From contig CALKEQ010000007.1 of the NCBI GenBank assembly GCA_938084905.1, forward strand, positions 62,001 to 126,000: a stretch of 64,000 nt of DNA. Reading direction: 5' to 3'. Below the pieces are notes generated by a model. That model ran no database searches, was not told where the DNA came from, and saw only the letters and a program-made list of their open reading frames with translations. This document shows positions 26,050 to 35,717 of the stretch, in pieces. The DNA comes from an uncultured bacterium (GTDB lineage: Bacteria; Desulfobacterota; Syntrophorhabdia; Syntrophorhabdales; JANXAF01). The translations under genes were made by a program, and so were the position numbers. Position 1 is the first letter of the stretch, and every line of letters begins with the position of its first letter.

Positions 26050-26679
26050 CTATTTTTTCGCCTTCCTCTCGTGGCAGGAGGTGCACTTTATTGGCCCTTT
26101 GTTTTCCTTCTTATGGCAGTCGAGGCAGAGTCCGTGGTAAGCCCCTTTGAGTCCGATTGTGACTTTTGTCCCCTCGTATCTGTATACATCTTCCTTTGTG
26201 TGACAGGGCGAGCAGGTGTAAGTAACTCCCTCTTCTTTGTGGTGACACTTTTTACAATCCTTTACAAGCTCTATATGTTTCCCGTGGGTGAAGGCAACCG
26301 GTTTGTACAACTTTGAGAGTTGGGAAAGGTAGATCACGTCGTACTTTTTTAAAGGAGAGCCATGGCACTCTTTACATGAAGTAGGTCCTGCCGTCTCCTT
26401 GTGGCAGTTTATGCACAGACCATGATAGGCTTCTCTCAAGGCAACTTTTATATTTCCTTTCCCATCCTTAGTATGACATGCGGAGCAAGGGGGGGTCTTC
26501 TCTCCGCTGAAATGGTGACACCTCTTACACTCGTTACCGGCTATTTCCATGTGCTTTTCATGGGTGAACTTTACTGGAGGATAAAGCCTCACAATCCTGT
26601 CAATCTGGATAATATCCTGAGCGTAGCAAAGGAGAGCAAAAAGGAAGATTGAAATGATCCCGAACGTGAACCTCCTCAT
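26050..26679 (-). CDS. Periplasmic octaheme cytochrome c (tandem cytochrome c3 modules)
   Basis: 209-residue precursor with a signal peptide (about residues 1-20) and eight CXXCH haem-binding motifs: CKRCH, CSACH, CINCH, CKECH, then CKKCH, CSPCH, CLDCH, CTSCH. The two halves repeat the same order and spacing, including PV(K/A)FTH.KH before the first motif and a Y-H-G-L-C block around the third, so the protein is a duplication of a tetraheme class III (c3-like) unit. It should carry electrons in the periplasm, for example from hydrogenase or formate dehydrogenase. A GGAGG precedes the ATG and a good promoter lies upstream. Confidence 0.95.
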   Translation of the reverse strand: MRRFTFGIISIFLFALLCYAQDIIQIDRIVRLYPPVKFTHEKHMEIAGNECKRCHHFSGEKTPPCSACHTKDGKGNIKVALREAYHGLCINCHKETAGPTSCKECHGSPLKKYDVIYLSQLSKLYKPVAFTHGKHIELVKDCKKCHHKEEGVTYTCSPCHTKEDVYRYEGTKVTIGLKGAYHGLCLDCHKKENKGPIKCTSCHERKAKK

Positions 26680-26707
26680 TTCGACCTCCCCATTAAGATT
26701 GTTTCAA

Positions 26708-26736
26708 ATTGTACCTCTTTATCTTTTTATTGTAAA
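26708..26736 (-). promoter_or_regulatory. Putative sigma-70 promoter of the octaheme cytochrome
   Basis: Minus strand TTTACA (26736-26731) and TACAAT (26713-26708) with a 17-base spacer, ending 28 bases before the cytochrome ATG at 26679. Confidence 0.6.
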
Positions 26737-26915
26737 GCTTTTCTCCTCCCTTTGCCCAAAACTTCTCGATTCTCCAATCATCTTCCTTCCCAAAGAAAGC
26801 GCGCAAAAATGTCCATTTTCGAGTTTTTAGTGTTATGTAGAGATGGGACTGAAATTCCGCTTCCTAAGCGGAGGCTCACTGTTTACACGAACAATCTTCC
26901 TTTTGAGAATTCTGC

Positions 26916-29900
26916 CTAAAGCTCCCTGAAAAGTGAAAAAAAGATCGATAGAGGGTCTGTATCAGAAATTTTCAGATCGAATTTAGAAAGACTTACTTTT
27001 AGTGCTAAAGACAAAAGGGATCTTATAAGGTCCGATTCGGGAAAGAGGGAAAGAACGGAGGAAACGGATTTAGAAATGATGAGGAAAGAGAAGGCAAACC
27101 GATCCCTATCCTTTTGAGGAAAAAAGGGGATTCTCTCCACGAGTTGACTCAACCGCCAAGGACCAATCTTTAAAGCATCTTCAAGGGCCTGACGAAAGGA
27201 TAGTAAGACTTCTTCTCTCTTTATCTCTCTGCCCTCGATCCTTGAGAGATCTTCAAGAATCTTTGAGAAAATGGTAACTATTTCATCTAGTTCGCTTTTT
27301 TTCACCTCCCTTTCAAAATTGGCCAATTTGAGAAAATCCTGAGTAAACTCATAAGACGCCTCCACACTCCCGAGAGGTTCACCTTTTTTTATTCTTACGA
27401 GTGTTCTCAGTACTCCAAGGTCATCCTCTTTGACCTCTTCTATTCTAAGAAAGGCCAAAGACTGATACGGTCCGAGCTTCAAATACATACCCCTTTTTGT
27501 GAGTTCTCCATTCTCGTAAACATATTCAGAACCGTTCCTCTCGTCCTTAAAGATCGTGTAGTAACCTTCTTTCTCTGAAATCCTGAGAGCCTCGCATAAT
27601 GTTTTTTTTGTCAAAGTAATCTCATCCCCATTTTTTTCTGCCCGCGGAACTGAGTCCCTTATCCACCCTTCCGTTTTTTTTTCCTTGTTGTGGCATACGA
27701 TTAGAGCTCTCTCTTCTCCATAAGAGTTTGAAAATGCAAATACATCTTCGTCTGTTTTTCCATCCTCACATAAGAAATCGTAAAGGAAAAAGTCTTCTGT
27801 CCGGGAAAAAAGGTACCTTTTGCGAAGAATGGGAAATATTTCGTTTTCGTGTCTTTTTACAAAATCCACATCTGGTTCTTCATCAAGATACGGCTTTTTA
27901 AACTCCATTCCGTATTTCTCCTTCAAACCCTCTATCTGTCCATGGCCAAACATTGGAAGACCGGGAAGAGAAACCATCATTGTACAGATGCAGAAGTACT
28001 TGTCTCCGTTCCCAAACTGTTCATAAGCAGTCTTTTCATCTGGATTGTTCATGAAGTTTACGAACCTTTCCAGGACCCAAGGATCGGTTTTGAGTATCTT
28101 TTTTATCAATTCTCTGTACCGTTCATTATTCTCATCCCTTAGCATGTGCATAAATGCGCTGTTGTAAACCCTGTGTATGCCTAGATTCTTAACAAAGTAG
28201 CCTTCAAGAAGCCAGAATGCCTCTGCGATAAGTAAGGTCTCCGGAGCCTCTTTCCTTACCCTTTCAACAACTTCCCTCCAAAATTCATTTGGCATATGTC
28301 TGTCAAACTCTTCCTTCGTCATGGCGAATTCTGATCTCGTTGGGATTGCCCCTCCCCCTCCTGGCTCAGGAAACCAGAGTCTTTGATAATGCATCTTAGT
28401 TAAGGTCATAGCCGCATCAAATCTTATAATTGGGAATTTCTTTGAAACCTGAAGTATCGTTTCTATCATCGCCTCCCTTACTTCTGGAATTAGATAGTTG
28501 ATCTGGATCGTATCGTTCCAGGGCATACCTGTACCGTCGTTCCCATGATATATGTACAAGACCTCACCACTTACCCTATCCACCCTTTTACACACAACGG
28601 CCGCATCGGTCCTGTCGTAATAGTGATCTTCAATGTATATCTCCAAGTTGGGGTGAGAAGAGAGGTTGTGCGATGAGAAGGTGTACCAGGGGTATGGGTT
28701 ATCCAATCTATATATGAACCATTTAGGTCTATCGATCATCCATTTTGAATCTATCCCCATGTGATTTGGTACCATATCGCACCCTATTCTTATTCCATAA
28801 TCTTTCGCCTTCTTTCTTAAAGTCTCGTAAGCGTCTTCACCGCCAAGGTCTTGTGAGATTTTGTAATCGTATATCGAATAAGCGGAAGCGATGGCTTCTT
28901 CATTTCCACAAAGGTTCTTTATTTTTTTCGAGGCAGGACTCCTCTCCCAGATACCTATAAGCCAAAGCCCATTTATCCCCCAGTCTCTCAGTTTTTTCAG
29001 TTCTTCATCTGGGATCTCGTCTATTCCCCTTATATCTCTTCCGTACTTTTTCGAAAGCTGTGAGAGCCAGACATAGGTGTTTTTAGCAACTAGGACGAGA
29101 TTTCTCATCCATTCCGCTTCTTGAGGAAAGGAGCTTAGGGGTTCCGTTTCTTTATAGGTGTAATCGTAATGAATATGAGCTCCAAAAAAGCAAGGAAAGA
29201 AAAAGACTTTCTCCTCTTTGAGGGTGTCGAACCCGCTTTTTAGCTTAAGAATCAAATCACCAAGGAGATAACCCCAGTTTTCGAGAATGTACCTTAGCTG
29301 TCCTTCAAGGGAGTCCGGCTCATGTAGAGCAGGGCTCATAAGCATATCAACGAGACTTTGATTTTGCGGACCAAAAGGCCTTTGCGTATCAAAGAAGTTT
29401 CTGAGCTCTCTGATTAATTTGAGGTAGTCTGTTTTGGCCCTTAGGTTTTCATCACTTATTAGATCCTTAAGAAACGAGAAAGCTGGATTCATATTCTCAA
29501 GCCAGAGCAAAAGCAACTCTTCCAGTACTTGACCTTCTTTTCCCACAAGGTAATCCTTTTTAGAAACCCTGCCAGTGTAAACTGAAGTGGGAGGAAACTC
29601 CTCAAGGAAAAGATCGAAAATCTCTTCTACCCGCTTTCTTCCGAGCCTATCGTAAAGGTGAAAGAGCAATTCGGAGAAGACCTTTGGATTAACGTCCCTC
29701 TCATAGAGAAAGCAGACGTAATGGAGGATCTCAGTTATTATACCCATTACGAATACTTCTCCAGGACTGACCCTCTTTTCCGTTTTTTTGTTATATGCGT
29801 GTGCTAGTTTTCTAGCTGCCCAAATATCGGCGATGATAACGCGTTCCTTTTGGGAAAAAAGGCTATCATCAAGATCCAACATCTCTCTTGCTCTTTTCGA

Positions 29901-29918
29901 TATGTGAAACTCCTTCAT
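26916..29918 (-). CDS. Large GH13 alpha-amylase-family glycoside hydrolase/transferase
   Basis: 1000-residue cytoplasmic protein (no signal peptide). About 290 helical residues precede the catalytic barrel. Barrel motifs are DMVPNHMG (conserved region I), IRFDAAM with nucleophile D501, LIAEAFW with acid/base E566, and NNPDEK with transition-state Asp D627. About 250 residues with a beta domain and a helical C-terminus follow. All three catalytic carboxylates are present, so it should be active on alpha-glucans; the exact reaction cannot be read from sequence. Its ATG overlaps the livF stop (ATGA), so it is translated with the amino-acid transporter operon, which is unexpected. Confidence 0.85.
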   Translation of the reverse strand: MKEFHISKRAREMLDLDDSLFSQKERVIIADIWAARKLAHAYNKKTEKRVSPGEVFVMGIITEILHYVCFLYERDVNPKVFSELLFHLYDRLGRKRVEEIFDLFLEEFPPTSVYTGRVSKKDYLVGKEGQVLEELLLLWLENMNPAFSFLKDLISDENLRAKTDYLKLIRELRNFFDTQRPFGPQNQSLVDMLMSPALHEPDSLEGQLRYILENWGYLLGDLILKLKSGFDTLKEEKVFFFPCFFGAHIHYDYTYKETEPLSSFPQEAEWMRNLVLVAKNTYVWLSQLSKKYGRDIRGIDEIPDEELKKLRDWGINGLWLIGIWERSPASKKIKNLCGNEEAIASAYSIYDYKISQDLGGEDAYETLRKKAKDYGIRIGCDMVPNHMGIDSKWMIDRPKWFIYRLDNPYPWYTFSSHNLSSHPNLEIYIEDHYYDRTDAAVVCKRVDRVSGEVLYIYHGNDGTGMPWNDTIQINYLIPEVREAMIETILQVSKKFPIIRFDAAMTLTKMHYQRLWFPEPGGGGAIPTRSEFAMTKEEFDRHMPNEFWREVVERVRKEAPETLLIAEAFWLLEGYFVKNLGIHRVYNSAFMHMLRDENNERYRELIKKILKTDPWVLERFVNFMNNPDEKTAYEQFGNGDKYFCICTMMVSLPGLPMFGHGQIEGLKEKYGMEFKKPYLDEEPDVDFVKRHENEIFPILRKRYLFSRTEDFFLYDFLCEDGKTDEDVFAFSNSYGEERALIVCHNKEKKTEGWIRDSVPRAEKNGDEITLTKKTLCEALRISEKEGYYTIFKDERNGSEYVYENGELTKRGMYLKLGPYQSLAFLRIEEVKEDDLGVLRTLVRIKKGEPLGSVEASYEFTQDFLKLANFEREVKKSELDEIVTIFSKILEDLSRIEGREIKREEVLLSFRQALEDALKIGPWRLSQLVERIPFFPQKDRDRFAFSFLIISKSVSSVLSLFPESDLIRSLLSLALKVSLSKFDLKISDTDPLSIFFSLFREL

Positions 29919-30622
29919 AAACCTAAATAGGCCTTAAGTATCTTGGGATCGTTTTTAAGATCCTTAGAAGGTCCTTCCATAAAAAGTCTGCCGTTTTCAA
30001 GAACGTAAACCCTTTTCGATACTTCCAGGGCAAAATGTGCATTCTGTTCTACAAGTAACATTGATATTTTCCTTTCTGTCCCGATTTTCTTAATTAGCGC
30101 GAATATTTCTCTTGTGACGATGGGAGAGAGCCCCATGGATGGCTCATCTAGTAAAAGGAGCCTTGGTGAGCTCATAAGGGCTCTTCCAATTGCAAGCATC
30201 TGCTGTTCTCCTCCCGAAAGGGTTCCTGCGGGTTGTTTCAGCCTTTCTTTAAGTCGTGGAAATGTGGAAAGGACAAGCTCCATAAGTTCTGAGCGAAGTT
30301 TTTTGTCAGATGTCTGATAAGCTCCTAGATCTAAGTTTTCTTTCACAGTTAAATAGGGGAAGACCTTTCTTCCTTCTGGCACCATAACGATGCCCATCTT
30401 CACAATGGCATCCGGTCTCATCCTCTTTATACTTTTACCTTCAAAGAGTATGTCGCCACTTGTTGGTCTCAGAAGACCGGATATGGTTTTGAGCAGGGTC
30501 GTTTTTCCCGCACCGTTAGCCCCTATTATTGCTACTGTCTCTCCGAAATTTACGTTTATTGAAAGTGAATCTATTGCCTTTATCACTCCATAAAAGACGT
30601 CTATCTCTTTTACTTCAAGCAT
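29915..30622 (-). CDS. livF: Branched-chain amino acid ABC transporter, ATP-binding protein LivF
   Basis: One of two ATPases of the Liv/HAAT high-affinity importer. From ATG 30622, 235 residues; the longer frame to 30649 lies within livG and is rejected. Motifs: Walker A GANGAGKTT, signature LSGGEQQM, Walker B LLLLDEPSMGLSP, switch His in LLVEQNAHFAL region. The ATG lies eight bases inside the end of livG. Confidence 0.95.
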   Translation of the reverse strand: MLEVKEIDVFYGVIKAIDSLSINVNFGETVAIIGANGAGKTTLLKTISGLLRPTSGDILFEGKSIKRMRPDAIVKMGIVMVPEGRKVFPYLTVKENLDLGAYQTSDKKLRSELMELVLSTFPRLKERLKQPAGTLSGGEQQMLAIGRALMSSPRLLLLDEPSMGLSPIVTREIFALIKKIGTERKISMLLVEQNAHFALEVSKRVYVLENGRLFMEGPSKDLKNDPKILKAYLGL

Positions 30623-31385
30623 CCTCTTCTTCTCCAAGGTAAGCCTCAATGACCCTTCTGTCTGCCCTCACCTCCTCAGGTTTACCTTCCATTATCTTTT
30701 CCCCGAAATCCATAACCATTATTCTGTCTGAAATGTTCATTATGAGGCCCATCTGATGCTCTATCACTATCATGGTGAGATTGAATTTCTCCCTCATTTC
30801 TAAAAGTAAGCTTGACAATTCGGAGATTTCCTTCGGATTCATGCCAGCTCCAGGTTCGTCTATTAGCACGAGATCAGGTTCAATCATTAAAGCCCTTGCG
30901 AGCTCGAGTTTTCTTTGTTCACCATATGGGAGATTTTTAGCCATAAGATCCTTCTTTGCCTTCAAATTGAAGAAATCTAGCACATTCTCGACCTTTTCTT
31001 TTGCCTCTTTCTCGATTTTTAAAAAGGAAGAGGTCCGCATGAGAGCAGAATATAAACTATAGTTCGATTTACTTAATGCACCGGCAAGCAGGTTTTCGTA
31101 AACTGTCAGGTTTTTGAAAAGCCTGAGATTCTGGAAAGTTCTGGATATGCCCAGATGGGGTATGGCGTAAGGTTTAAGAGTTGTGATCTCAACACCTTTG
31201 AACTTTATAGAACCACCATCGGGCTTATAAACACCAGTTATAAGATTGAAAAGTGTGGTCTTTCCAGCCCCGTTCGGTCCTATCACTCCGAAGACCTCTT
31301 TTTTTTGAACAGAAAAGGTAATTCCGTTCACAGCCTTTATTCCGCCAAAACTTTTCCTTAGATCCTTAACTTCAAGAATGACCAT
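30615..31385 (-). CDS. livG: Branched-chain amino acid ABC transporter, ATP-binding protein LivG
   Basis: Second ATPase of the importer, 256 residues. Walker A GPNGAGKTTLFN, the LivG-type insert around PHLGISRTFQNLRLF, the degenerate signature LPYGEQRKLELARAL in place of LSGGQ, and Walker B LVLIDEPGAGMNP. It overlaps livM by 14 bases. As a heterodimer with LivF it powers uptake through LivH/LivM in the inner membrane. Confidence 0.95.
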   Translation of the reverse strand: MVILEVKDLRKSFGGIKAVNGITFSVQKKEVFGVIGPNGAGKTTLFNLITGVYKPDGGSIKFKGVEITTLKPYAIPHLGISRTFQNLRLFKNLTVYENLLAGALSKSNYSLYSALMRTSSFLKIEKEAKEKVENVLDFFNLKAKKDLMAKNLPYGEQRKLELARALMIEPDLVLIDEPGAGMNPKEISELSSLLLEMREKFNLTMIVIEHQMGLIMNISDRIMVMDFGEKIMEGKPEEVRADRRVIEAYLGEEEDA

Positions 31386-32319
31386 ATTTCTTTTTTACAA
31401 GTATTCCCTGAGGCCTGTACATAACTATTAAAATGAGGAATATGGGGATCAGAACCCATCTAAGATCAACTATTTCTGCCGGCAGGAGAATCCGTAACCC
31501 TTCTACGAACCCTACCCAGAGTAAAGTAGCGTAGACTGTTCCTTCGAGACTTCCCATTCCGCCAATTATGACGATTATGAGGAAGTCAATGGATCTCAAA
31601 ATGTCGAAATTGGAAGGGTGAAGAAAGCAGTAAAGATTGGCGTAAAGTGCACCTCCACAACCTGCAAGGAAGCATCCGTAACTGAAAGCAAGTAGCTTCA
31701 TTTTTGGAGTGTTGATACCTATTGACGTAGAGGCAAGCTCGTCTTCCTTTATGGCTTTTAAAAAAAGGCCGTATGAAGAATTTATCAGATTTCTTGTTGC
31801 TATGTGAAAGATAAGAGCGAAAAAAAGGGCCAGTTCAAGATTTGTCAGTTTCGGTATTCCTGAAAACCCCCTTGATCCCCCAAGAACCTGTATAAATCTA
31901 TCGGAATTTTCCATGAGAACCCGGATAAGGGTTCCAAATCCGAGTGTTGCTATGGCGAGAAAGTCCTCCTTGAGTCTCAGAATCGGGATACCGACGATGT
32001 ATGCGACGATTCCACTTATAAGGCCTGAGATTACCACACAGGGAATTAAAAGGACCGGTTCATCAATATTTAGGCTCCTTGTAAGAAAACCGGAGATGTA
32101 GGCACCTATTCCGTAAAATGCGGCATGGCCAAGTGAAAATTGTCCAGTATAGCCAAAAATCACATTCAAACCTTGAGCAGCGATGATGAAAATTATGGCG
32201 AAGATTGTGATCTGTTGAATATAGGGGGTTATTATCTGGGTAGTAAAGAGCACCTTCAAAATCCCATATATGAGGACACATTTAAGCACAGTTTTTTTTG
32301 CCTCAGAAAGAAAGCTCAT
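31372..32319 (-). CDS. livM: Branched-chain amino acid ABC transporter, permease LivM
   Basis: 315-residue integral membrane protein with about nine hydrophobic segments. Family blocks: GYTGQFSLGHAAFYGIGAY in the first third, LRLKEDFLAIATLGFG (the loop that contacts the ATPase), and GGMGSLEGTVYA near the end. It shares a 4-base ATGA overlap with livH upstream. Confidence 0.95.
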   Translation of the reverse strand: MSFLSEAKKTVLKCVLIYGILKVLFTTQIITPYIQQITIFAIIFIIAAQGLNVIFGYTGQFSLGHAAFYGIGAYISGFLTRSLNIDEPVLLIPCVVISGLISGIVAYIVGIPILRLKEDFLAIATLGFGTLIRVLMENSDRFIQVLGGSRGFSGIPKLTNLELALFFALIFHIATRNLINSSYGLFLKAIKEDELASTSIGINTPKMKLLAFSYGCFLAGCGGALYANLYCFLHPSNFDILRSIDFLIIVIIGGMGSLEGTVYATLLWVGFVEGLRILLPAEIVDLRWVLIPIFLILIVMYRPQGILVKKKYGHS

Positions 32320-33206
32320 ACCTTTTCTATCATCTTCCCGAAAAAGCCATTTGGTCTGAGGAGGAGGACGAGTAGAAGGATGAGAAAGATGATACCGTCT
32401 CTCAAGGTAGAGGACAAAAAAGCTGATACAAAAACCTCTGAAATCCCTATTAGGAGTCCACCTAAAACAGCCCCATGAATAGCTCCAACGCCTCCAAGGA
32501 CAGCAGCAATAAAGGATTTTATTCCTGGCATGATCCCCATAAAGACGTTTATCTGAGGATAGGCAATACCGTAAAGGAGGCCTCCTATTCCAGCTAGGGC
32601 AGCTCCTACAACGAAAGTGAATGAAATTATCTTGTCCACATTTATCCCCATAAGGGAAGCCGTCTCTTTATCGTAGGCCACGGCTCTCATCGCCTTTCCA
32701 TACTTTGTCCTGTAAACGAGAAAATAGAGGATGATCAAGCAAAAAAGGGTTGCCAGAAATATTGTAGCCTGAACATTTGTGATGGAGAGGAAAGAAACAT
32801 TAAGTGTCCTTATCTCAAAGGGCCTTGGAAAAGGTATGTAATTGGGGGTAAACATCGATTTCAAACTCAGAAAATATTCGAGAAAGAGGGAGACCCCAAC
32901 TGCGGTAATGAGGAGAGAGATTCGAGGAGCTTCCCTGAGCGGTCTGTAGGCGATTCTCTCTATAGAATATCCAAGTAGGGAGGTTACAAGTGTTGTGAAA
33001 AAGAAGACCAGAGGGAGGGGAAGACGGGTTTTTGAGAGGAGAAAGTAGCCCGTAAACGCACCTACCATAAAGACATCACCGTGAGCAAAGTTTATAAGCC
33101 TTAAAACCCCGTACACCATGGTGTATCCCAGGGCAATTAGAGCGTAAACAGAGCCAAGCTGGACCCCGTTTATAAACTGCTCGAAAATGTACGCCAATAA
33201 ATCCAT
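32316..33206 (-). CDS. livH: Branched-chain amino acid ABC transporter, permease LivH
   Basis: 296-residue membrane protein partnering LivM. It starts with the usual FINGVQLGSVYALIALGYTM and has LINFAHGDVFMVGAFTGY, the coupling loop GKAMRAVAYDKETASLMGI, and VLGGVGAIHGAVLGGLLIG. It begins one base after the livK stop codon. Confidence 0.95.
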   Translation of the reverse strand: MDLLAYIFEQFINGVQLGSVYALIALGYTMVYGVLRLINFAHGDVFMVGAFTGYFLLSKTRLPLPLVFFFTTLVTSLLGYSIERIAYRPLREAPRISLLITAVGVSLFLEYFLSLKSMFTPNYIPFPRPFEIRTLNVSFLSITNVQATIFLATLFCLIILYFLVYRTKYGKAMRAVAYDKETASLMGINVDKIISFTFVVGAALAGIGGLLYGIAYPQINVFMGIMPGIKSFIAAVLGGVGAIHGAVLGGLLIGISEVFVSAFLSSTLRDGIIFLILLLVLLLRPNGFFGKMIEKV

Positions 33207-33207
33207 T

Positions 33208-34332
33208 TTAAGGATTTACAGTGGTCACGTATTTTACTCCATCCCTTTCCACTTTTAGAATAACCACTGATTTTGTCGCATCTCCGTTTTTGTCAAAACT
33301 TATCTTCCCTGTGACCCCATGGAAATTCTTAAGCGTTGAAAGAATCTTAGGAATCTCTTCTCTGTCAAGTCTTTTCGCACTATCTATTGCTTTTAGGAGA
33401 ATATTTGTCGCATCGTAGTGTAGAGCGGCAAGTGCATCAGGAACTGTATTGTGTCTTTGCTTGTACTTTTTTATGAATCTCTCTGCAACAGGGTCTTTTC
33501 TCTCAGGAGAATAGTGATTGGTAAAGTATCCTCCTACAATCGCGTCTTTAGCTATCTTTAAAAGCTCAGGAGAATCCCAACCGTCACCTCCCATAAGGAT
33601 CGATTTTACACCTTTATCCCTTATCTGCTTTGCAATGAGCCCAACCTTGTTGTAATAGTCTGGAAGGTATATTACGTCAGGTTTTTTAAGAGCAACCTTC
33701 GTTATTAGCGCAGAAAAATCCACATCATCCTTCTGGTAAGACTCGTATACAACTATTTTTCCATTCCCTTTTTTGAACCTTTCGCTGAAGAACTCGGCGA
33801 GACCCTTTGAATAGTCATTACCCACATCAAAAAGAACAGCCGCTGTCTTGGCCTTAAGTTCGTTTAATGCGAAGATTGCCGCGATACTTCCCTGGAATGG
33901 ATCAATGAAACAGGCCCTGAAAACGTAAGGCTTTCTTTTACCATCTTCTACCGTCACCTTCGGGTTGGTGGCTGTGCCAGTAATCATGGGGATTCTGTTA
34001 TTGTTTGCAATCTGGCTCACGGGAATGGCGACTTTTGAGGTAAGAGGCCCTACTATTCCGAAGACCCTATCCTGGGTTATCAGTTTTAGAGCGGCGTTTG
34101 ATCCCTCAGTTGGATCGTTTTTATCGTCAGCTATAAGAGTCTCGATTCTGTACTTACCCTTCTCCATGTACTCCTCGCAGGCAATGGTAAACCCGTTTTT
34201 AGCCGATTCTCCAAATGTCTTTACATCTCCTGTGAGGGGGGCAATAAGACCGATCTTAACCACATCCTTTGCTCTTACGTGAACTGGAAAAAGAATTAGC
34301 GAAGCAAGAATAAGGATGAGAATTGTGTTCAT
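33208..34332 (-). CDS. livK: Branched-chain amino acid ABC transporter, periplasmic binding protein
   Basis: 374-residue precursor with a cleavable signal peptide (about 21 residues, ending VHVRA-KD). The mature part is a type I two-lobe binding protein (GLIAPLTGDVKTFGESAKNG, FGIVGPLTSKVAIPVSQIA, MITGTATNP, LAALHYDATNILLKAI). This class binds branched-chain or related amino acids; the true ligand is not decidable here. It is first in the operon livK-H-M-G-F-GH13, with GGAGG before the ATG. Confidence 0.93.
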   Translation of the reverse strand: MNTILILILASLILFPVHVRAKDVVKIGLIAPLTGDVKTFGESAKNGFTIACEEYMEKGKYRIETLIADDKNDPTEGSNAALKLITQDRVFGIVGPLTSKVAIPVSQIANNNRIPMITGTATNPKVTVEDGKRKPYVFRACFIDPFQGSIAAIFALNELKAKTAAVLFDVGNDYSKGLAEFFSERFKKGNGKIVVYESYQKDDVDFSALITKVALKKPDVIYLPDYYNKVGLIAKQIRDKGVKSILMGGDGWDSPELLKIAKDAIVGGYFTNHYSPERKDPVAERFIKKYKQRHNTVPDALAALHYDATNILLKAIDSAKRLDREEIPKILSTLKNFHGVTGKISFDKNGDATKSVVILKVERDGVKYVTTVNP

Positions 34333-34389
34333 ATCTACCTCCGTGAGTTTTGTTCAATGGAGTTAGTTTAACCTGTCTTAAATGGTAAA

Positions 34390-34404
34390 GGCAAACCCTT
34401 TGCC
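34390..34404. promoter_or_regulatory. Inverted repeat between livK and the CNNM gene
   Basis: Perfect 6-bp inverted repeat GGCAAA-CCC-TTTGCC in the 113-base divergent promoter region. It overlaps the best -35 candidate for livK on the minus strand (TTGCCT, then TAAACT 18 bases later). It could be an operator; the regulator is unknown. Confidence 0.3.
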
Positions 34405-34445
34405 CCCTTATAACCCTTTGGCTTTTGTGGTAATATTATGGAGCT

Positions 34446-35717
34446 GTGGGAATCCAACTCTTTCTCATACTCGTTCTAATAGTTCTAAACGGCCTATTCT
34501 CTGCCGCAGAAATGGCTATCATTTCTGTTCACAAAAGCAAGTTAAAGTCAATGATAAAAGAGAAAAAGGACAAAAGGGCAGAGTTGGTGCTTAATGTAAA
34601 GGAAAATCCGCAGAGGTTTCTCTCCTCCGTGCAGATAGGTGTGACAATATGTGGCACTCTTGCCTCCGCTCTTTCTGGCATAATAGCGGTCGAGCATATA
34701 AAACCTCTTTTTGAGCCTCATGTGGGAAGATTTTCAGAGCCTCTCTCCCTGGCTATTGCAGTCGCATTGATGAGTTACATTTTCCTGGTACTTGGTGAAC
34801 TTGTCCCAAAATCTATAGGGCTTAGTCATAAGGAGAAAGTTTCGAAAGTTTTAGTACCCTTTATTCTTTTTGCATCAAATCTCTTTTTCTTCTTTGTGGA
34901 CGCTTTGACTTTCTCAACAAACGCCGTTTTGAAGTTTTTGGGGCTTAAAAAGGTTGAGGAGGGGATAAGTGAGGGCGAGATAAAGGTGCTGATTGAGGAG
35001 GGTAGGAGAAAGGGGGTTATAGACAAAACTGAGGAGGAAATTTTTCACGGCGTTTTTAAGTTTGCAAAAAAATCTGTGAGAGAAATTATGGTTCCTAAGC
35101 CAAAAGTTTACAGCATAGATTTGAAAAGTAAACCAGAGGAGGTTCTGGATTATATAGTTGAAAACGAATTCTCCAGGTATCCAGTCTATAGGGAAGAGAA
35201 GGACAACATAGTTGGTGTCGTGTACTATAAGGACATAATGAGAGAGCTGTACAAAAAAGGCAGCTTTGAACTGGAGAAAATAATGAAAAAGCCTTACTTT
35301 GTTCCTGACACAATGGAGATAAGCCAGTTATTTAAGGAGATGCAGAAAAGGCACGTCCATATGGCTATCGTTGTAAATGAATACGGAATAAACGTTGGAA
35401 TCGTTTCACTAGAGGATATAATGGAGGAAATCTTCGGTGAGATAATGGACGAGACTGACGTAGAAGAGGATATTGAGAGAATGAAAGATGGCTCTTACAT
35501 GGTGGACGCCTCTTCCATGATCACAGACTTAAATGAGTCATTGGGCCTTAATCTTCCCGAATCACCTGAGTACGAGACCCTTGGAGGTTTTATCCTCAAA
35601 AGGCTCGGTGAGATACCAAAAGGTGGAGAGGTCGTCATTCACCAGGGACTAAAGCTCACGGTTCTTGGAATGGAGGGAAAAAGGATAGCCAAGGTGAAAA
35701 TTGAGTTTATAAAATAA
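34446..35717 (+). CDS. CNNM/CBS-domain membrane protein (CorC/HlyC family)
   Basis: 423-residue protein starting with GTG. Residues 1-185 form the CNNM (DUF21) membrane domain with NGLFSAAEMAIIS and a conserved VLGELVPKSIGLSH. Two CBS domains follow (VREIMVPKPKVYSIDL to about 330, then MAIVVNEYG, GIVSLEDIMEEIFGEI), and then the CorC_HlyC domain (YETLGGFILKRLGEIPKGGE). CNNM relatives take part in Mg2+/Co2+ efflux or Mg2+ homeostasis; the old haemolysin label should not be used. The next gene's ATG overlaps its stop (TAATG). Confidence 0.9.
   Translation: MGIQLFLILVLIVLNGLFSAAEMAIISVHKSKLKSMIKEKKDKRAELVLNVKENPQRFLSSVQIGVTICGTLASALSGIIAVEHIKPLFEPHVGRFSEPLSLAIAVALMSYIFLVLGELVPKSIGLSHKEKVSKVLVPFILFASNLFFFFVDALTFSTNAVLKFLGLKKVEEGISEGEIKVLIEEGRRKGVIDKTEEEIFHGVFKFAKKSVREIMVPKPKVYSIDLKSKPEEVLDYIVENEFSRYPVYREEKDNIVGVVYYKDIMRELYKKGSFELEKIMKKPYFVPDTMEISQLFKEMQKRHVHMAIVVNEYGINVGIVSLEDIMEEIFGEIMDETDVEEDIERMKDGSYMVDASSMITDLNESLGLNLPESPEYETLGGFILKRLGEIPKGGEVVIHQGLKLTVLGMEGKRIAKVKIEFIK

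Noticed and set aside
26856..26872. Hairpin TCCGCTT-CCT-AAGCGGA after the GH13 gene as a terminator
   Set aside because: A perfect 7-bp stem, but no T-run follows on either strand.
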